Assembly: GCF_013004105.1 (NCBI RefSeq)
Contig: NZ_CP053085.1
Span: forward strand, 1,178,001-1,242,000
DNA length: 64,000 bases
Direction: 5' to 3'
Source: Gemmatimonas groenlandica
GTDB lineage: Bacteria > Gemmatimonadota > Gemmatimonadetes > Gemmatimonadales > Gemmatimonadaceae
A program made the position numbers and the translations under genes. Shown piece by piece: positions 35,951-45,276 of the stretch (its first letter is position 1; every line of letters begins with the position of its first letter). The notes below the pieces were generated by a model that was given only the letters and a program-made list of their open reading frames with translations, was not told the origin of the DNA and made no database searches.

Positions 35951-35978
35951 CGCCGACACCGTCCGTACGGTGACGGCG
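35951..35978 (+). other. Hairpin in the pcs leader
   Basis: CGCCG-A-CACCGT pairs with ACGGTG-A-CGGCG (11 pairs, one A-A mismatch) around the loop CCGT. It lies in the predicted 5' leader, about 65 bases before the pcs ATG. There is no T tract after it, so it is more likely a leader structure than a terminator. Confidence 0.4.
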
Positions 35979-36042
35979 GAGTTTGCGTTGTGGCCGATGG
36001 TGGCGTGACGCCTCCGCGCCCCGCAGTACTCTGAGTGAAGCT

Positions 36043-39000
36043 ATGTCGACCCTGCCATCGGTAGCGCCGCCGATCGCCGAGTGCAATCCGGTTCGATCAC
36101 GAGCCGATTGGCAACGCATGTACGATGCGTCCCGCGCCGATCCCGGCGCGTTTCACGGCGACATCGCAGCCCAGCAGCTGCACTGGTTCGATCCCGCCCG
36201 GCGCGCTTGGCTGACGTGCGCGGCCGACGGGACATGGAATGGCTACGACGCGAGTACCGGCGAGCCAGTCGCATCCGACGCGCCGCGATCCTATCGGCCG
36301 TGGTCCCTCGCATTTGACGACCGCGAGCCGCCGTTCTACCGGTGGTTCGTTGGTGCGCGGACCAACGCCTGTTTTAATGAGGTCGATCGGCACGTGCTGT
36401 CGGGGCACGGCGATGAGACGGCGTTCCTGGTCGAGGGGGATCGCTGGGATCAATCCCGCGACCATGGGCGAGGGGCACCGGTCGTCGCGTGGCCGTGGAC
36501 TCGGCGCGCGCTGCTCGTCGATGTCGCACGGTGCGCCATCGCCCTGCGTCAGTTGGGGCTCACGACGGGCGATCGAATCGCTCTCAACCTGCCGAACATC
36601 CCCGAGCAGATCGCCTGGACGGAAGCCGCGAAGCGCCTCGGCATCGTGTACACGCCGGTGTTCGGCGGCTTTTCTGACAAGACGCTGGCGGATCGTGTGT
36701 TCGACGCCGGTGCCCGGGTCGTCATCACGGCAGACGGTGGCTATCGCAACGCGCAGATCGTGCCGTTCAAGGCGGCCTTCACGGATCCCGCGCTGGAGCG
36801 CTACATCCCTGTCGCACGCGCTCTGGACGCCGTGCGAGTCGCGCTGGAGTCTATCGGTCTCAGCGCGGGCGATCGGTCGCGCGTGGTGGACGCGGCGGAG
36901 GCGGCGGTGCAGGGCGAGATCACCGTGGAACGCAGCGACATCATGCGCGGCGTCGGGCGCGCGCTGAGTACCCTCACCGAGAGTAGTTCGCTCTCGGCGA
37001 CGGAGGCGAGTCGCGTGCGCACGACATTGGCACAAGCGCTGGTTGAGGTCGGCGCGGACGTGACGACGGTCATTGTAGTGCGCCACACGGGGCAGGCCGA
37101 CGTGCCGTGGCGCGAGGGGCGCGATGTCTGGGCGCACGATCTTCTGGCAAAGGCTGATGCCGAACTCGTCGCGGGAGCGGCGCGAGCGGGAGTGCAGGTT
37201 GACTCGGGTGCGGCGCTGGCGAAGGTCGCGGATCTCGACTGCATCCGGGCCGTGTGGGAGGCGGTTCCGCCCGTGCCCGTCGACGCCGAGTTTCCGCTCT
37301 TCTTCATCTACACGTCCGGCTCGACGGGAAAGCCGAAGGGCGTCGTCCACGTCCATGGCGGGTACGTCGCTGGTGTCGCGTACACGATGCGGGTGGCGTT
37401 CGATGCGCGGCCGGGCGACGTGATGTACGTCGTAGCCGACCCCGGTTGGATCACGGGACAGAGCTACATGATATCGGCGGCGCTAACGACGCGCGTCACG
37501 TCGGTGCTGGCCGAAGGCGCGCCGGTGTTTCCGAGCGCAGGGCGTTTTGCGTCGATCATCGAACGATACGGCGTCACGATTTTCAAGGCCGGCGTCACGT
37601 TCCTGAAAGCGGTCATGACTGATCCGCAGAATGTGGAAGACGTGCGCCGCTACGACCTGTCATCGCTCCGGGTGTCGACGTTCTGTGCGGAGCCCGTCTC
37701 GCCGGCGGTGCAAGCCTTCGGCATGCAGCTGATGTGTCCGTGGTACATCAATTCATACTGGGCCACCGAACACGGCGGCCTGGTGTGGACACACTTTTTC
37801 GGCAATGCGGACTTTCCGTTGCGCGCCGACGCGCACACCTATCCGCTGCCGTGGATTCAGGGCGACGTGTGGGTTGCCGACGGCGACGCGGACAGCCGCG
37901 GACAAGCGGTTCCGCGCTCGGCGGCGGATGGCGAGCGCGGCGAGATCGTGATCGAGCAACCGTACCCGTATCTCGCCAGAACCATCTGGGGAGACGCCGC
38001 TGGCTTTGTCGTTCGCGACGGCTCGGTCGCGCCGACGTGGCGTGGCGATGCGGCGCGCTATCAGCAGACCTACTGGTCGCGCTGGCGTGATCGCTGGGCG
38101 TACACGCAGGGCGACGTCGCCATCCGTCACGCCGATGGCAGCTTCTCGTTGCACGGGCGCAGTGACGACGTGATCAACGTCTCGGGGCATCGTATGGGCA
38201 CCGAGGAAATCGAAGGCGCCATTCTGCGGGACAAGCAGATGCACGCCCATTCGCCGGTGGGCAACGTGCTCGTGATCGGCGCACCGCACCGTGAGAAGGG
38301 GCTGACACCGCTGGCGTTCATCGTGCCCGCGCCGGGTCGACGACTCACGCTGGATGATCGGCGACGCCTGACCGAGATCGTACGGCAGGAGAAGGGCGCG
38401 GTGGCCGTCCCGGAGGAATTCCTCGAGATTCCGGCATTCCCTGAGACGCGCAGTGGGAAATACGTGCGACGCATGGTGCGCGCGCTGGTCGACGAACAGC
38501 CCTTAGGCGACACATCGACACTCCGCAATCCGGAAGTGATCCCGGAAATCGCCCGGGTGATCGAAGCATGGCGTGCACGACAGCGCATCTCCGAGGGCCA
38601 GCGTATTCTCTCCCTCTGGCGCTACTTCCGGGTACAGTACTACGACGTCAGCGACTCTGCGCGCATCGCGGTGGTTACGGTGACCAACGCGCCGGTGAAT
38701 GCGCTCAATGAGCGCGCGCTCGATGAGCTCTGCACCGTGGTCGAGCACTTGCGTCGGCAAGACGAAGTGCGCGCCGTGGTCTTCACCGGCAGCGGTACGT
38801 CATCGTTCGTCGCGGGCGCCGACGTGCGGCAGCTGCTCGACGAGGTCGAGACGATCGAGGACGCGTTACCGCTGCCGAACGTGGCGCATCTCGCGTTCCG
38901 CATGATCGAGCAGATGCCCAAGCCCTGCATCGCCGCGATCAACGGCGTCGCGCTTGGCGGCGGACTCGAGTTCGCGTTGGCCTGTCACTATCGCGTTGCC

Positions 39001-41484
39001 GAGCCCACCGCGGTGTTCGGGCAGCCTGAAATTCGACTCAACCTGCTTCCGGGATACGGCGGGACACAGCGGCTTACGCGGCTGCTCGCCGATCGCGATG
39101 GCAACGAGGGATTTATCACCGCGATGGAGATCATCGGGGGCGGTCGGCAGTTCTCGGCGGCTGACGGCCTTGCCTGGGGCGTCGTCGATGAAGTGGTGGA
39201 TGGTGCCACGGATGTGGTCTCGCGCGCGACCGCGTTGGCACGCGCCTTCATAACCGACGGCTCGAGCGTGCTGGCGCGACGCATGCCAAGCATCGCCGCG
39301 CGACGACTGGCATGGGAGAACCCCGGCCACCTCGACGTGGACGCCCTGCTTGCCCTCCCGCCGATCGCGCGACTGGCGGAGCAGTCTCAGCACGCCGGGC
39401 GCGGGCCGGCGATCGCGCGTGTGTTCGACGCGGTGCGGTGTGGCTGGCGCGACGGACTGATCGCGGGCCTCGCCCGCGAGGCGCGCCTGTTCGCCGAGGC
39501 CGTCGTTGATCCCGACGGCGGCAAGCGCGGTATTCAGGCGTTCTTCGACAAGCGCAGTGCGCCGCTGCCCACCCGTCGGCGACGGACGTTTGACGCAGAC
39601 GAGCAGGCGGCGGCCATTGCCCAGGGCGAGTTGCTGCCGGTCGGCGCGCCGTTCTATCCGGGGTTCACGTCCATTCCGGCGTGGCAATACGGGCACGGCG
39701 TCATTCGCGACGAACAGACGGGAGCACCGGCGCACGGTCTCCCTCGTGATGCCGAGCGAGAGCTGGTCGTTCCCGTCGACCTGCCCGGCGCGAACGACGC
39801 GCTAGTGTACGTGCTGGCGTCCGAAGTGAACTTCAACGATATCTGGGCGATCACCGGCATCCCGGTCTCGCCGTTCGACAACCACGATCAGGACTGGCAG
39901 GTCACGGGATCGGGTGGCGTCGGACTCGTGGTAGCGCTCGGGGCGGAATCGAAACGCGAAGGGCGCCTACGGGTGGGGGATCTCGTGTCGATCTATTCGG
40001 GGCAGAGTGAGCTACTGTCACCGTTTGCCGCGCGCGATCCGATGTCCGCGGACTTCCGCATTCAGGGATACGAGTCACGCACGGGAAGCCATCAGCAGTT
40101 CTTGACGGTGCAGGCGCCGCAGCTGCATCCGGTTCCGACGGATTTGACCCTGGAAGCTGCCGGTTCGTACGTGCTGAATCTGGGGACGGTGGTGCGCGCG
40201 TTGTTCACCACGCTGCGAATCGAACGCGGCCGCACCATGTTCGTCGAAGGCGCGGCTACGGGCACCGGTCTCGAAGCGCTGAAGAGCGCCGTGCGACATG
40301 GATGCGCGGTCACAGGCATGGTGTCCACATCGGACCGCGCCGACACGATTCTCGCGAGCGGCGCACGCGGGAGCATCAATCGACGCGATGCGGCGCTTCA
40401 GTCGTGTTTCACACCGGTGCCGGATTCGGCGACGGAGATCAGCGAGTGGGAGCAGGATGGTGAGCCACTGCTCAACGCATTCCGTGCGCAACACGACGGA
40501 CGGCTCGCCGACTACGTGGTGTCGCACGCGGGCGAGCTTTCCTTTCCTCGCTCGTTTCAGTTGCTCGCCGAAGGTGGGGCGCTCACGTTCTACGGCGCGT
40601 CATCCGGGTATCATTTTACGTTCGTCGGCAAGTCCGGCGCCGAGCCGCCGTCGCGCATGCTGGAGCGCGCCGCACTTCGGGCGGGTGAGGCGGTGCTCGT
40701 GTACTACGGCGTGGGTGACGCCTCGACGTCGTTGATTGATGACGCCGGGCTTGAAGCGATTGAAGCGGCCATATCGGCCGGCGCGCGCGTGTGCGTGGCA
40801 ACGAGCACCGAGGCACAGCGCGAGTTCGTGCAATCGCTCGGCTTCGGCGACGGACTCCGCGGCATTCTCGCCATCGAAACGCTGGCACGTCGCGGTGTCG
40901 GTGACTTCGCGTGGCCACGCACCATGCCGCCGCTGCCGGATGTCCGCCGCGATGGAGCGGCGTTCCGGGAGTCCGTGCGCGCCTTTCAGGAGCAGACGCT
41001 CAAGCCGTTCGGGACGGCGGTCGGCAAGATTCTCCGGTCGGCGGACAATCCGAGGGGGGCACCCGCATTGATCGTCGAGCGCGCTGGCCATGATGCGCTC
41101 GCGGTGTCGACGTCGCTGGTGCAGCCGTTCACCGGCCGCGTGGTGTACTTCGAATCGATGCAGGGGCGACGCTACAGCTTCTACGCGCCCCAAGTCTGGA
41201 CGAGGCAGCGCCGCATTCTGCTTCCAACCGCCAGCATTCTCGGCACGCATCTGTGCAACGCGTACGAGGTCGTCCGCATGAACGAACTGGTGGACGCGGG
41301 GCTGCTCGACGTCACCGCACCGACGATGGTGCCGTGGAACGATCTTGCGCAGGCACATCAGGCGATGTGGGACAATCAACACGCCGGTGCGACGTACGTG
41401 GTGAATCATGCGCTTCCCATGACTGGGTTGCGATCCGCTGATCAACTCTTTGAAGCCTGGGCAACTCAGGGGAGCCAGACGTGA
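36043..41484 (+). CDS. pcs: Trifunctional propionyl-CoA synthase (3-hydroxypropionate pathway)
   Basis: 1813 residues, nearly the size of the Chloroflexus enzyme (about 1820). Three catalytic modules occur in one chain. The acyl-CoA synthetase (about 1-865) has YTSGSTGKPKG near residue 423, GRSDDVINVSGHRMGTEE, and SGKYVRR with the catalytic Lys near 806. The enoyl-CoA hydratase (about 866-1130) has GVALGGGLEFALAC and FGQPEIRLNLLPGYGGTQR, supplying both catalytic Glu residues. The enoyl-CoA reductase of the MDR family (about 1200-1810) has VNFNDIWAITG and EGAATGTGLEALK. Such an enzyme turns 3-hydroxypropionate, ATP, CoA and NADPH into propionyl-CoA. Its stop overlaps mcr by four bases. Confidence 0.95.
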   Translation: MSTLPSVAPPIAECNPVRSRADWQRMYDASRADPGAFHGDIAAQQLHWFDPARRAWLTCAADGTWNGYDASTGEPVASDAPRSYRPWSLAFDDREPPFYRWFVGARTNACFNEVDRHVLSGHGDETAFLVEGDRWDQSRDHGRGAPVVAWPWTRRALLVDVARCAIALRQLGLTTGDRIALNLPNIPEQIAWTEAAKRLGIVYTPVFGGFSDKTLADRVFDAGARVVITADGGYRNAQIVPFKAAFTDPALERYIPVARALDAVRVALESIGLSAGDRSRVVDAAEAAVQGEITVERSDIMRGVGRALSTLTESSSLSATEASRVRTTLAQALVEVGADVTTVIVVRHTGQADVPWREGRDVWAHDLLAKADAELVAGAARAGVQVDSGAALAKVADLDCIRAVWEAVPPVPVDAEFPLFFIYTSGSTGKPKGVVHVHGGYVAGVAYTMRVAFDARPGDVMYVVADPGWITGQSYMISAALTTRVTSVLAEGAPVFPSAGRFASIIERYGVTIFKAGVTFLKAVMTDPQNVEDVRRYDLSSLRVSTFCAEPVSPAVQAFGMQLMCPWYINSYWATEHGGLVWTHFFGNADFPLRADAHTYPLPWIQGDVWVADGDADSRGQAVPRSAADGERGEIVIEQPYPYLARTIWGDAAGFVVRDGSVAPTWRGDAARYQQTYWSRWRDRWAYTQGDVAIRHADGSFSLHGRSDDVINVSGHRMGTEEIEGAILRDKQMHAHSPVGNVLVIGAPHREKGLTPLAFIVPAPGRRLTLDDRRRLTEIVRQEKGAVAVPEEFLEIPAFPETRSGKYVRRMVRALVDEQPLGDTSTLRNPEVIPEIARVIEAWRARQRISEGQRILSLWRYFRVQYYDVSDSARIAVVTVTNAPVNALNERALDELCTVVEHLRRQDEVRAVVFTGSGTSSFVAGADVRQLLDEVETIEDALPLPNVAHLAFRMIEQMPKPCIAAINGVALGGGLEFALACHYRVAEPTAVFGQPEIRLNLLPGYGGTQRLTRLLADRDGNEGFITAMEIIGGGRQFSAADGLAWGVVDEVVDGATDVVSRATALARAFITDGSSVLARRMPSIAARRLAWENPGHLDVDALLALPPIARLAEQSQHAGRGPAIARVFDAVRCGWRDGLIAGLAREARLFAEAVVDPDGGKRGIQAFFDKRSAPLPTRRRRTFDADEQAAAIAQGELLPVGAPFYPGFTSIPAWQYGHGVIRDEQTGAPAHGLPRDAERELVVPVDLPGANDALVYVLASEVNFNDIWAITGIPVSPFDNHDQDWQVTGSGGVGLVVALGAESKREGRLRVGDLVSIYSGQSELLSPFAARDPMSADFRIQGYESRTGSHQQFLTVQAPQLHPVPTDLTLEAAGSYVLNLGTVVRALFTTLRIERGRTMFVEGAATGTGLEALKSAVRHGCAVTGMVSTSDRADTILASGARGSINRRDAALQSCFTPVPDSATEISEWEQDGEPLLNAFRAQHDGRLADYVVSHAGELSFPRSFQLLAEGGALTFYGASSGYHFTFVGKSGAEPPSRMLERAALRAGEAVLVYYGVGDASTSLIDDAGLEAIEAAISAGARVCVATSTEAQREFVQSLGFGDGLRGILAIETLARRGVGDFAWPRTMPPLPDVRRDGAAFRESVRAFQEQTLKPFGTAVGKILRSADNPRGAPALIVERAGHDALAVSTSLVQPFTGRVVYFESMQGRRYSFYAPQVWTRQRRILLPTASILGTHLCNAYEVVRMNELVDAGLLDVTAPTMVPWNDLAQAHQAMWDNQHAGATYVVNHALPMTGLRSADQLFEAWATQGSQT

Positions 41485-44400
41485 TGGCAAGTCGGGAAGA
41501 CAGTGCAGCAGACGTGACTGGCACGCGCGAGCGCCGTCGCATCCCTCGAGGGCGGCTGGCGGGGAAAGTTGCCGTCGTCACGGGCGCGGCGGGCAACATC
41601 GGCACGGACATCACACGTCGATTCCTCGAAGAGGGCGCGACCGTCGTCATGACGGGGCGCGACAAGCGGAAACTTGAGGCGGCGCGGACCGCGCTCCGTG
41701 ACGAGCTTCACGTCGCCGCCTCCCGTATCATCGTGCTGCCCATGGACGCGTCCGAGCCGGGTCAGGTGCGCAGCGGCCTCGCGCAGCTGTTCGAACGCGT
41801 CGGCCGCGTCGACGTCCTCGTCAACAATGCGGGCTCGGCAGGCCCCAAGTGTTCGATGATGGACTTGCCGTTCGTCGATGCGGAACTCGCGGAGCTTGCC
41901 GCTCGCGGCATCGTGGAGTCCGAGACCGTCGGAGCGGCGACGCGCAATCTCCTTGGCGTCTCGTGGAATCTTGTGCGCGCGTTGACGCCCCATCTGGAGT
42001 CCGGTGCCAGCATCATCAACGTGTCCACCATCTTCTCGCGCACACAGTACTATGGGCGGTCGGCGTACGTGGTGCCCAAGGCGGCGCTCAACGCACTCTC
42101 TCGCGGACTGGCGGCGCAGCTGGGTCCACGCGGCATCCGCGTGAACACCGTGTTCCCCGGTCCGATCGAGTCGCCGCGAATTCGTACGGTGTTCGCGGCG
42201 ATGGATAGCCTTCGCGGAGTCGACGCGGGGACCACGGCAGTGGACTTCATGGGCCTTATGGCGCTCACGCGGAATCCGGCGCTCGACATCGCGGACAACG
42301 CGGCGCGGGCGGTCGCGACGACACCGGCACAACCGAAGGGGTTTCCGACGGTTCGCGACGTCGCCAACACCATCGTGTTTCTGGCCAGTGAGGACTCGGC
42401 GGCGATCAGCGGACACAACTTCGAGGTTACGCACGGCATGAGCGTGCGACAGGAGTCACGCAGCACGTGGGTGTCGCGCCCTGAGCTCCGCACCGTCGAT
42501 GGAACTGGCGTGCAGATTCTGGTCGCGGCCGGCGATCAAGTGACGGACGCGCTGACCGTCGCGCGTGTGCAGGCCACCTGTGGTGCTCGCGTCCTTTTGA
42601 CGTTGGGCACCGAGGAAGGCGTGCGCACCGCAAAGGATGCGCTCGGCGTCGATCCAATGGACGAACGCATTCGCGTCTTCCTGCTCGATCGCTCGCGTCC
42701 CGACACCGTCGAGCAATTCTTCGATGGTGTGCGATCGGCGGGCGAAGCGATCCAAGGGGCTATCCTCTTCCCGGCATTCGGTGCGTGGAGGTTCCGCGGA
42801 GACCTTGCCACCATCGCCGATGCGGACCTCGACGCCTTTCTGGACGGCGAGATTGTCGGCATGATGGCGCTGACGCGCGCCCTGTCGCGCTGGTGGCGAG
42901 AGGCGACGCCGGGGTCGGTCGCACCGCGCGTGGTGTTTCTCTCCAATGGCGACGATGGTGCGGGCAATGTGTACGCCGATGTGCTCCGCGCCGCGACCGA
43001 GGAGCTCTGCCGCGTCTGGCGCGACGAAGCGGAACAGCAGTATCGTGCCACCGCGCGGCCGGTCATCGAGTGGTCGAATCAGATTGTACGCTGGGGCAAC
43101 CGAGACTCGGAGGAAGTTCCTTTCGCGGCGGGGCAGGCGGCCCGTCTGCTCTTCACGCGTCGTCGCATTCGACAAGTCAATCTCTACCTGCCGACCTCGA
43201 TCGTAGAGGCGACGGGATCGCGGCGCGCCATCTTCGGATGGATGGAGTCGCTGATGGGACTGCATCTTGGTAAGGTCGCACTGATCACCGGCGGGTCGGC
43301 GGGCATCGGCGGTCAGCTGGGTCGGTTGTTGGCGATCTCCGGCGCGCGCGTGATGCTCGTCGCGCGACGACAGGATCAGCTGGAGGGTATGCGATCCGGC
43401 ATCGTCCGCGAACTCGAGGACATCGGCTACTACGCGGCGCAAGATCGCGTGGCGATGCTCGCCGAAGTCGATGTCGCCAACGAGGCGTCCCTGCGCGCGG
43501 CGGTCGATGCGACGATCGCGCAGTTCGGTCGAATCGACTACTTGATCAACAACGCCGGCGTGGCTGGCGCCGAGCAGATGGTGGTCGACATGGACGTTGA
43601 CGCCTGGCGCAACACGCTCACGGCGAATCTCGTCTCGAATTACTCGTTGATCGAGAAAGTGGTCCCGATCATGAAGCGTCAGGGCAGTGGGTACATCCTC
43701 AATGTCTCGTCGTATTTCGGTGGCGAAAAGTATGTGGCGGTGCCGTATCCGAACCGCGCCGATTACGCCGTCTCGAAGGCGGGACAGCGCGCTATCACCG
43801 AGAACTTCGCCCGTTTCGTTGGTCCGGAGATTCAGGTCAACGCCATCGCGCCGGGGCCCGTCGATGGTGACCGTTTGCGCGGCGTGGGTGGCAAGCCAGG
43901 CCTCTTTGAACGTCGTGGTCGACTCATCTTGGAGAGTCGCCGATTGAATGCGGTGTACGCGGCCGTGATCGAGGCCACGCGCAATGGAGCGGCGATCGGT
44001 GCCGTGCTGGATCTGCTGCGTGTGAATAGCGTACCTGCGCTGTCCGTCGAGCCGACGCTCCCGCCGCCCCTGCGCGCGTTATGCGAGTCGATCCTGCGTG
44101 GTGCGCGCGCGCGTGAGGACGAGGCGTCGAGCGGCGGCTACCTCATGCAGCGTTCGACCGCGTTGCGGCTCGTGAACCGGCTTCGACTCGGTGGGCATTT
44201 GTTGAAGGAGCCGGACAACGGGTCGCGATTCGCCGAGGCATGGCTCGAGGAATTCCCAGAACCGCCGCAGCCGTTTGTCGCGGCCAGCGACGTTGCGCGG
44301 GAAGCGAAGAAGATCGGCGACGGCGTGCTCAGCATGCTCCATCTTCGGAACATGCCCACGGAAGTCGAAGTGGCGCTGGCCACGGTGTTCTTCTTGAGTG

Positions 44401-45236
44401 ACCGCGCCGTGAGTGGTGAAACGTTTCAGCCGTCCGGCGGGCTGCATCAGGAGCGCACGATCACGGAGCGCGAGCTGTTCGGCCGCGCGAAGCCTGAACG
44501 CGTGGCCCGCATGCAAGGTCAGACCATCTGGCTCATTGGCGAGTATCTGACCGCGCATCTCGCGCGTGCGGCGCGCTTGGCGCTCGAGCAGGGCCACGCC
44601 GGGCGCATCGTGCTGCTGACCCGGACGGTCGAAGCCGGACGCGAGGTGCAGCAGATGCTCCGGATCGTACTGGGCGCCGACCGGGTGGAATCGCTGGTCG
44701 TTGGTGGTGATCTGGAGGGCGGGATCGATCGGGCGCTCCAGCTGGCCGGTCCGCCCGCCGCCGTGGTGTCGACGCCATTCTCTCCACTGCCGTCTCGCCT
44801 GTTTCACGATGATGGATCGTCCTCCCTCGATGCGGCCGGGTTCGCGGACCTCGTCGAGCAGCACCTGACGCACCACTTCCGCGTGGCGCGGAAAGTGTCG
44901 CTGATGGATGACGTGCGCTTGGTGCTCGTCTCGCCCGACGTTCCGATCCGGCCCACCCACGCCGAATTCGCGCTCGCGAACTTCGTCAAGACGACCCTTC
45001 ATGCCCTGACCGCTACGCTGGGCGTGGAGAACGAGCGACTGGTACACAACGTGCCGGTCAATCAGATCAACCTGACCCGCCGCGTGCGTTCGGAGGAACC
45101 GCGTGACCCGGTGGAACAGGCGGAAGAACAGGAGCGGTTCGCCCACGCCGTCCTTTTGGCCAGCGCGCCACTGCCCGAGGCCGCGGACAGCCGGTATAAG
45201 GCCCGGCTCTATCGCGGGTTGGCGATTACGGTCTAG
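41481..45236 (+). CDS. mcr: Bifunctional malonyl-CoA reductase (NADPH, malonate-semialdehyde and 3-hydroxypropionate forming)
   Basis: 1251 residues, similar to Chloroflexus Mcr (about 1220). The two halves are SDR-like. The N half has VVTGAAGNIGTDITRR near residue 35 and a Tyr-x3-Lys site, SAYVVPKAALNAL, near 196-200. The C half has ALITGGSAGIGGQLG near 601 and DYAVSKAGQRAI with Tyr ~762 and Lys ~766. In the known enzyme the C half reduces malonyl-CoA to malonate semialdehyde and the N half reduces that to 3-hydroxypropionate. GTG 41481 overlaps the pcs stop (GTGA); ATG 41484 is an equally good start. GGAG precedes both. Confidence 0.94.
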   Translation: MMASREDSAADVTGTRERRRIPRGRLAGKVAVVTGAAGNIGTDITRRFLEEGATVVMTGRDKRKLEAARTALRDELHVAASRIIVLPMDASEPGQVRSGLAQLFERVGRVDVLVNNAGSAGPKCSMMDLPFVDAELAELAARGIVESETVGAATRNLLGVSWNLVRALTPHLESGASIINVSTIFSRTQYYGRSAYVVPKAALNALSRGLAAQLGPRGIRVNTVFPGPIESPRIRTVFAAMDSLRGVDAGTTAVDFMGLMALTRNPALDIADNAARAVATTPAQPKGFPTVRDVANTIVFLASEDSAAISGHNFEVTHGMSVRQESRSTWVSRPELRTVDGTGVQILVAAGDQVTDALTVARVQATCGARVLLTLGTEEGVRTAKDALGVDPMDERIRVFLLDRSRPDTVEQFFDGVRSAGEAIQGAILFPAFGAWRFRGDLATIADADLDAFLDGEIVGMMALTRALSRWWREATPGSVAPRVVFLSNGDDGAGNVYADVLRAATEELCRVWRDEAEQQYRATARPVIEWSNQIVRWGNRDSEEVPFAAGQAARLLFTRRRIRQVNLYLPTSIVEATGSRRAIFGWMESLMGLHLGKVALITGGSAGIGGQLGRLLAISGARVMLVARRQDQLEGMRSGIVRELEDIGYYAAQDRVAMLAEVDVANEASLRAAVDATIAQFGRIDYLINNAGVAGAEQMVVDMDVDAWRNTLTANLVSNYSLIEKVVPIMKRQGSGYILNVSSYFGGEKYVAVPYPNRADYAVSKAGQRAITENFARFVGPEIQVNAIAPGPVDGDRLRGVGGKPGLFERRGRLILESRRLNAVYAAVIEATRNGAAIGAVLDLLRVNSVPALSVEPTLPPPLRALCESILRGARAREDEASSGGYLMQRSTALRLVNRLRLGGHLLKEPDNGSRFAEAWLEEFPEPPQPFVAASDVAREAKKIGDGVLSMLHLRNMPTEVEVALATVFFLSDRAVSGETFQPSGGLHQERTITERELFGRAKPERVARMQGQTIWLIGEYLTAHLARAARLALEQGHAGRIVLLTRTVEAGREVQQMLRIVLGADRVESLVVGGDLEGGIDRALQLAGPPAAVVSTPFSPLPSRLFHDDGSSSLDAAGFADLVEQHLTHHFRVARKVSLMDDVRLVLVSPDVPIRPTHAEFALANFVKTTLHALTATLGVENERLVHNVPVNQINLTRRVRSEEPRDPVEQAEEQERFAHAVLLASAPLPEAADSRYKARLYRGLAITV

Positions 45237-45264
45237 CGTCTGTCGTTGACGGCGTCCGTCTTGG

Positions 45265-45270
45265 TATCTT
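45265..45270 (+). promoter_or_regulatory. Candidate -10 element of a leaderless promoter before dapE
   Basis: TATCTT lies six bases before the dapE ATG in the 40-base mcr-dapE gap. A TTGACG at 45246 is only 13 bases upstream, too close for a normal -35. Similar elements precede 14179 and 57999. Confidence 0.35.
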
Positions 45271-45276
45271 GCGGCC

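Noticed and set aside
36097-37356. Long - strand open frame opposite pcs
   Set aside because: Typical antisense shadow in GC-rich coding DNA; Arg/His-rich composition and no ribosome site or family motif.
35415-45240. A genomic island integrated at tRNA-Leu carrying pcs-mcr
   Set aside because: No second copy of the tRNA 3' end was seen near 45.2 kb, there is no integrase or transposase, and base composition looks like the neighbours. Ancient transfer of pcs-mcr remains possible but there is no island signature.
45246-45270. TTGACG plus TATCTT as a normal promoter before dapE
   Set aside because: The 13-base spacer is too short for a sigma-70 promoter; the TATCTT is kept only as a leaderless-type -10 candidate.
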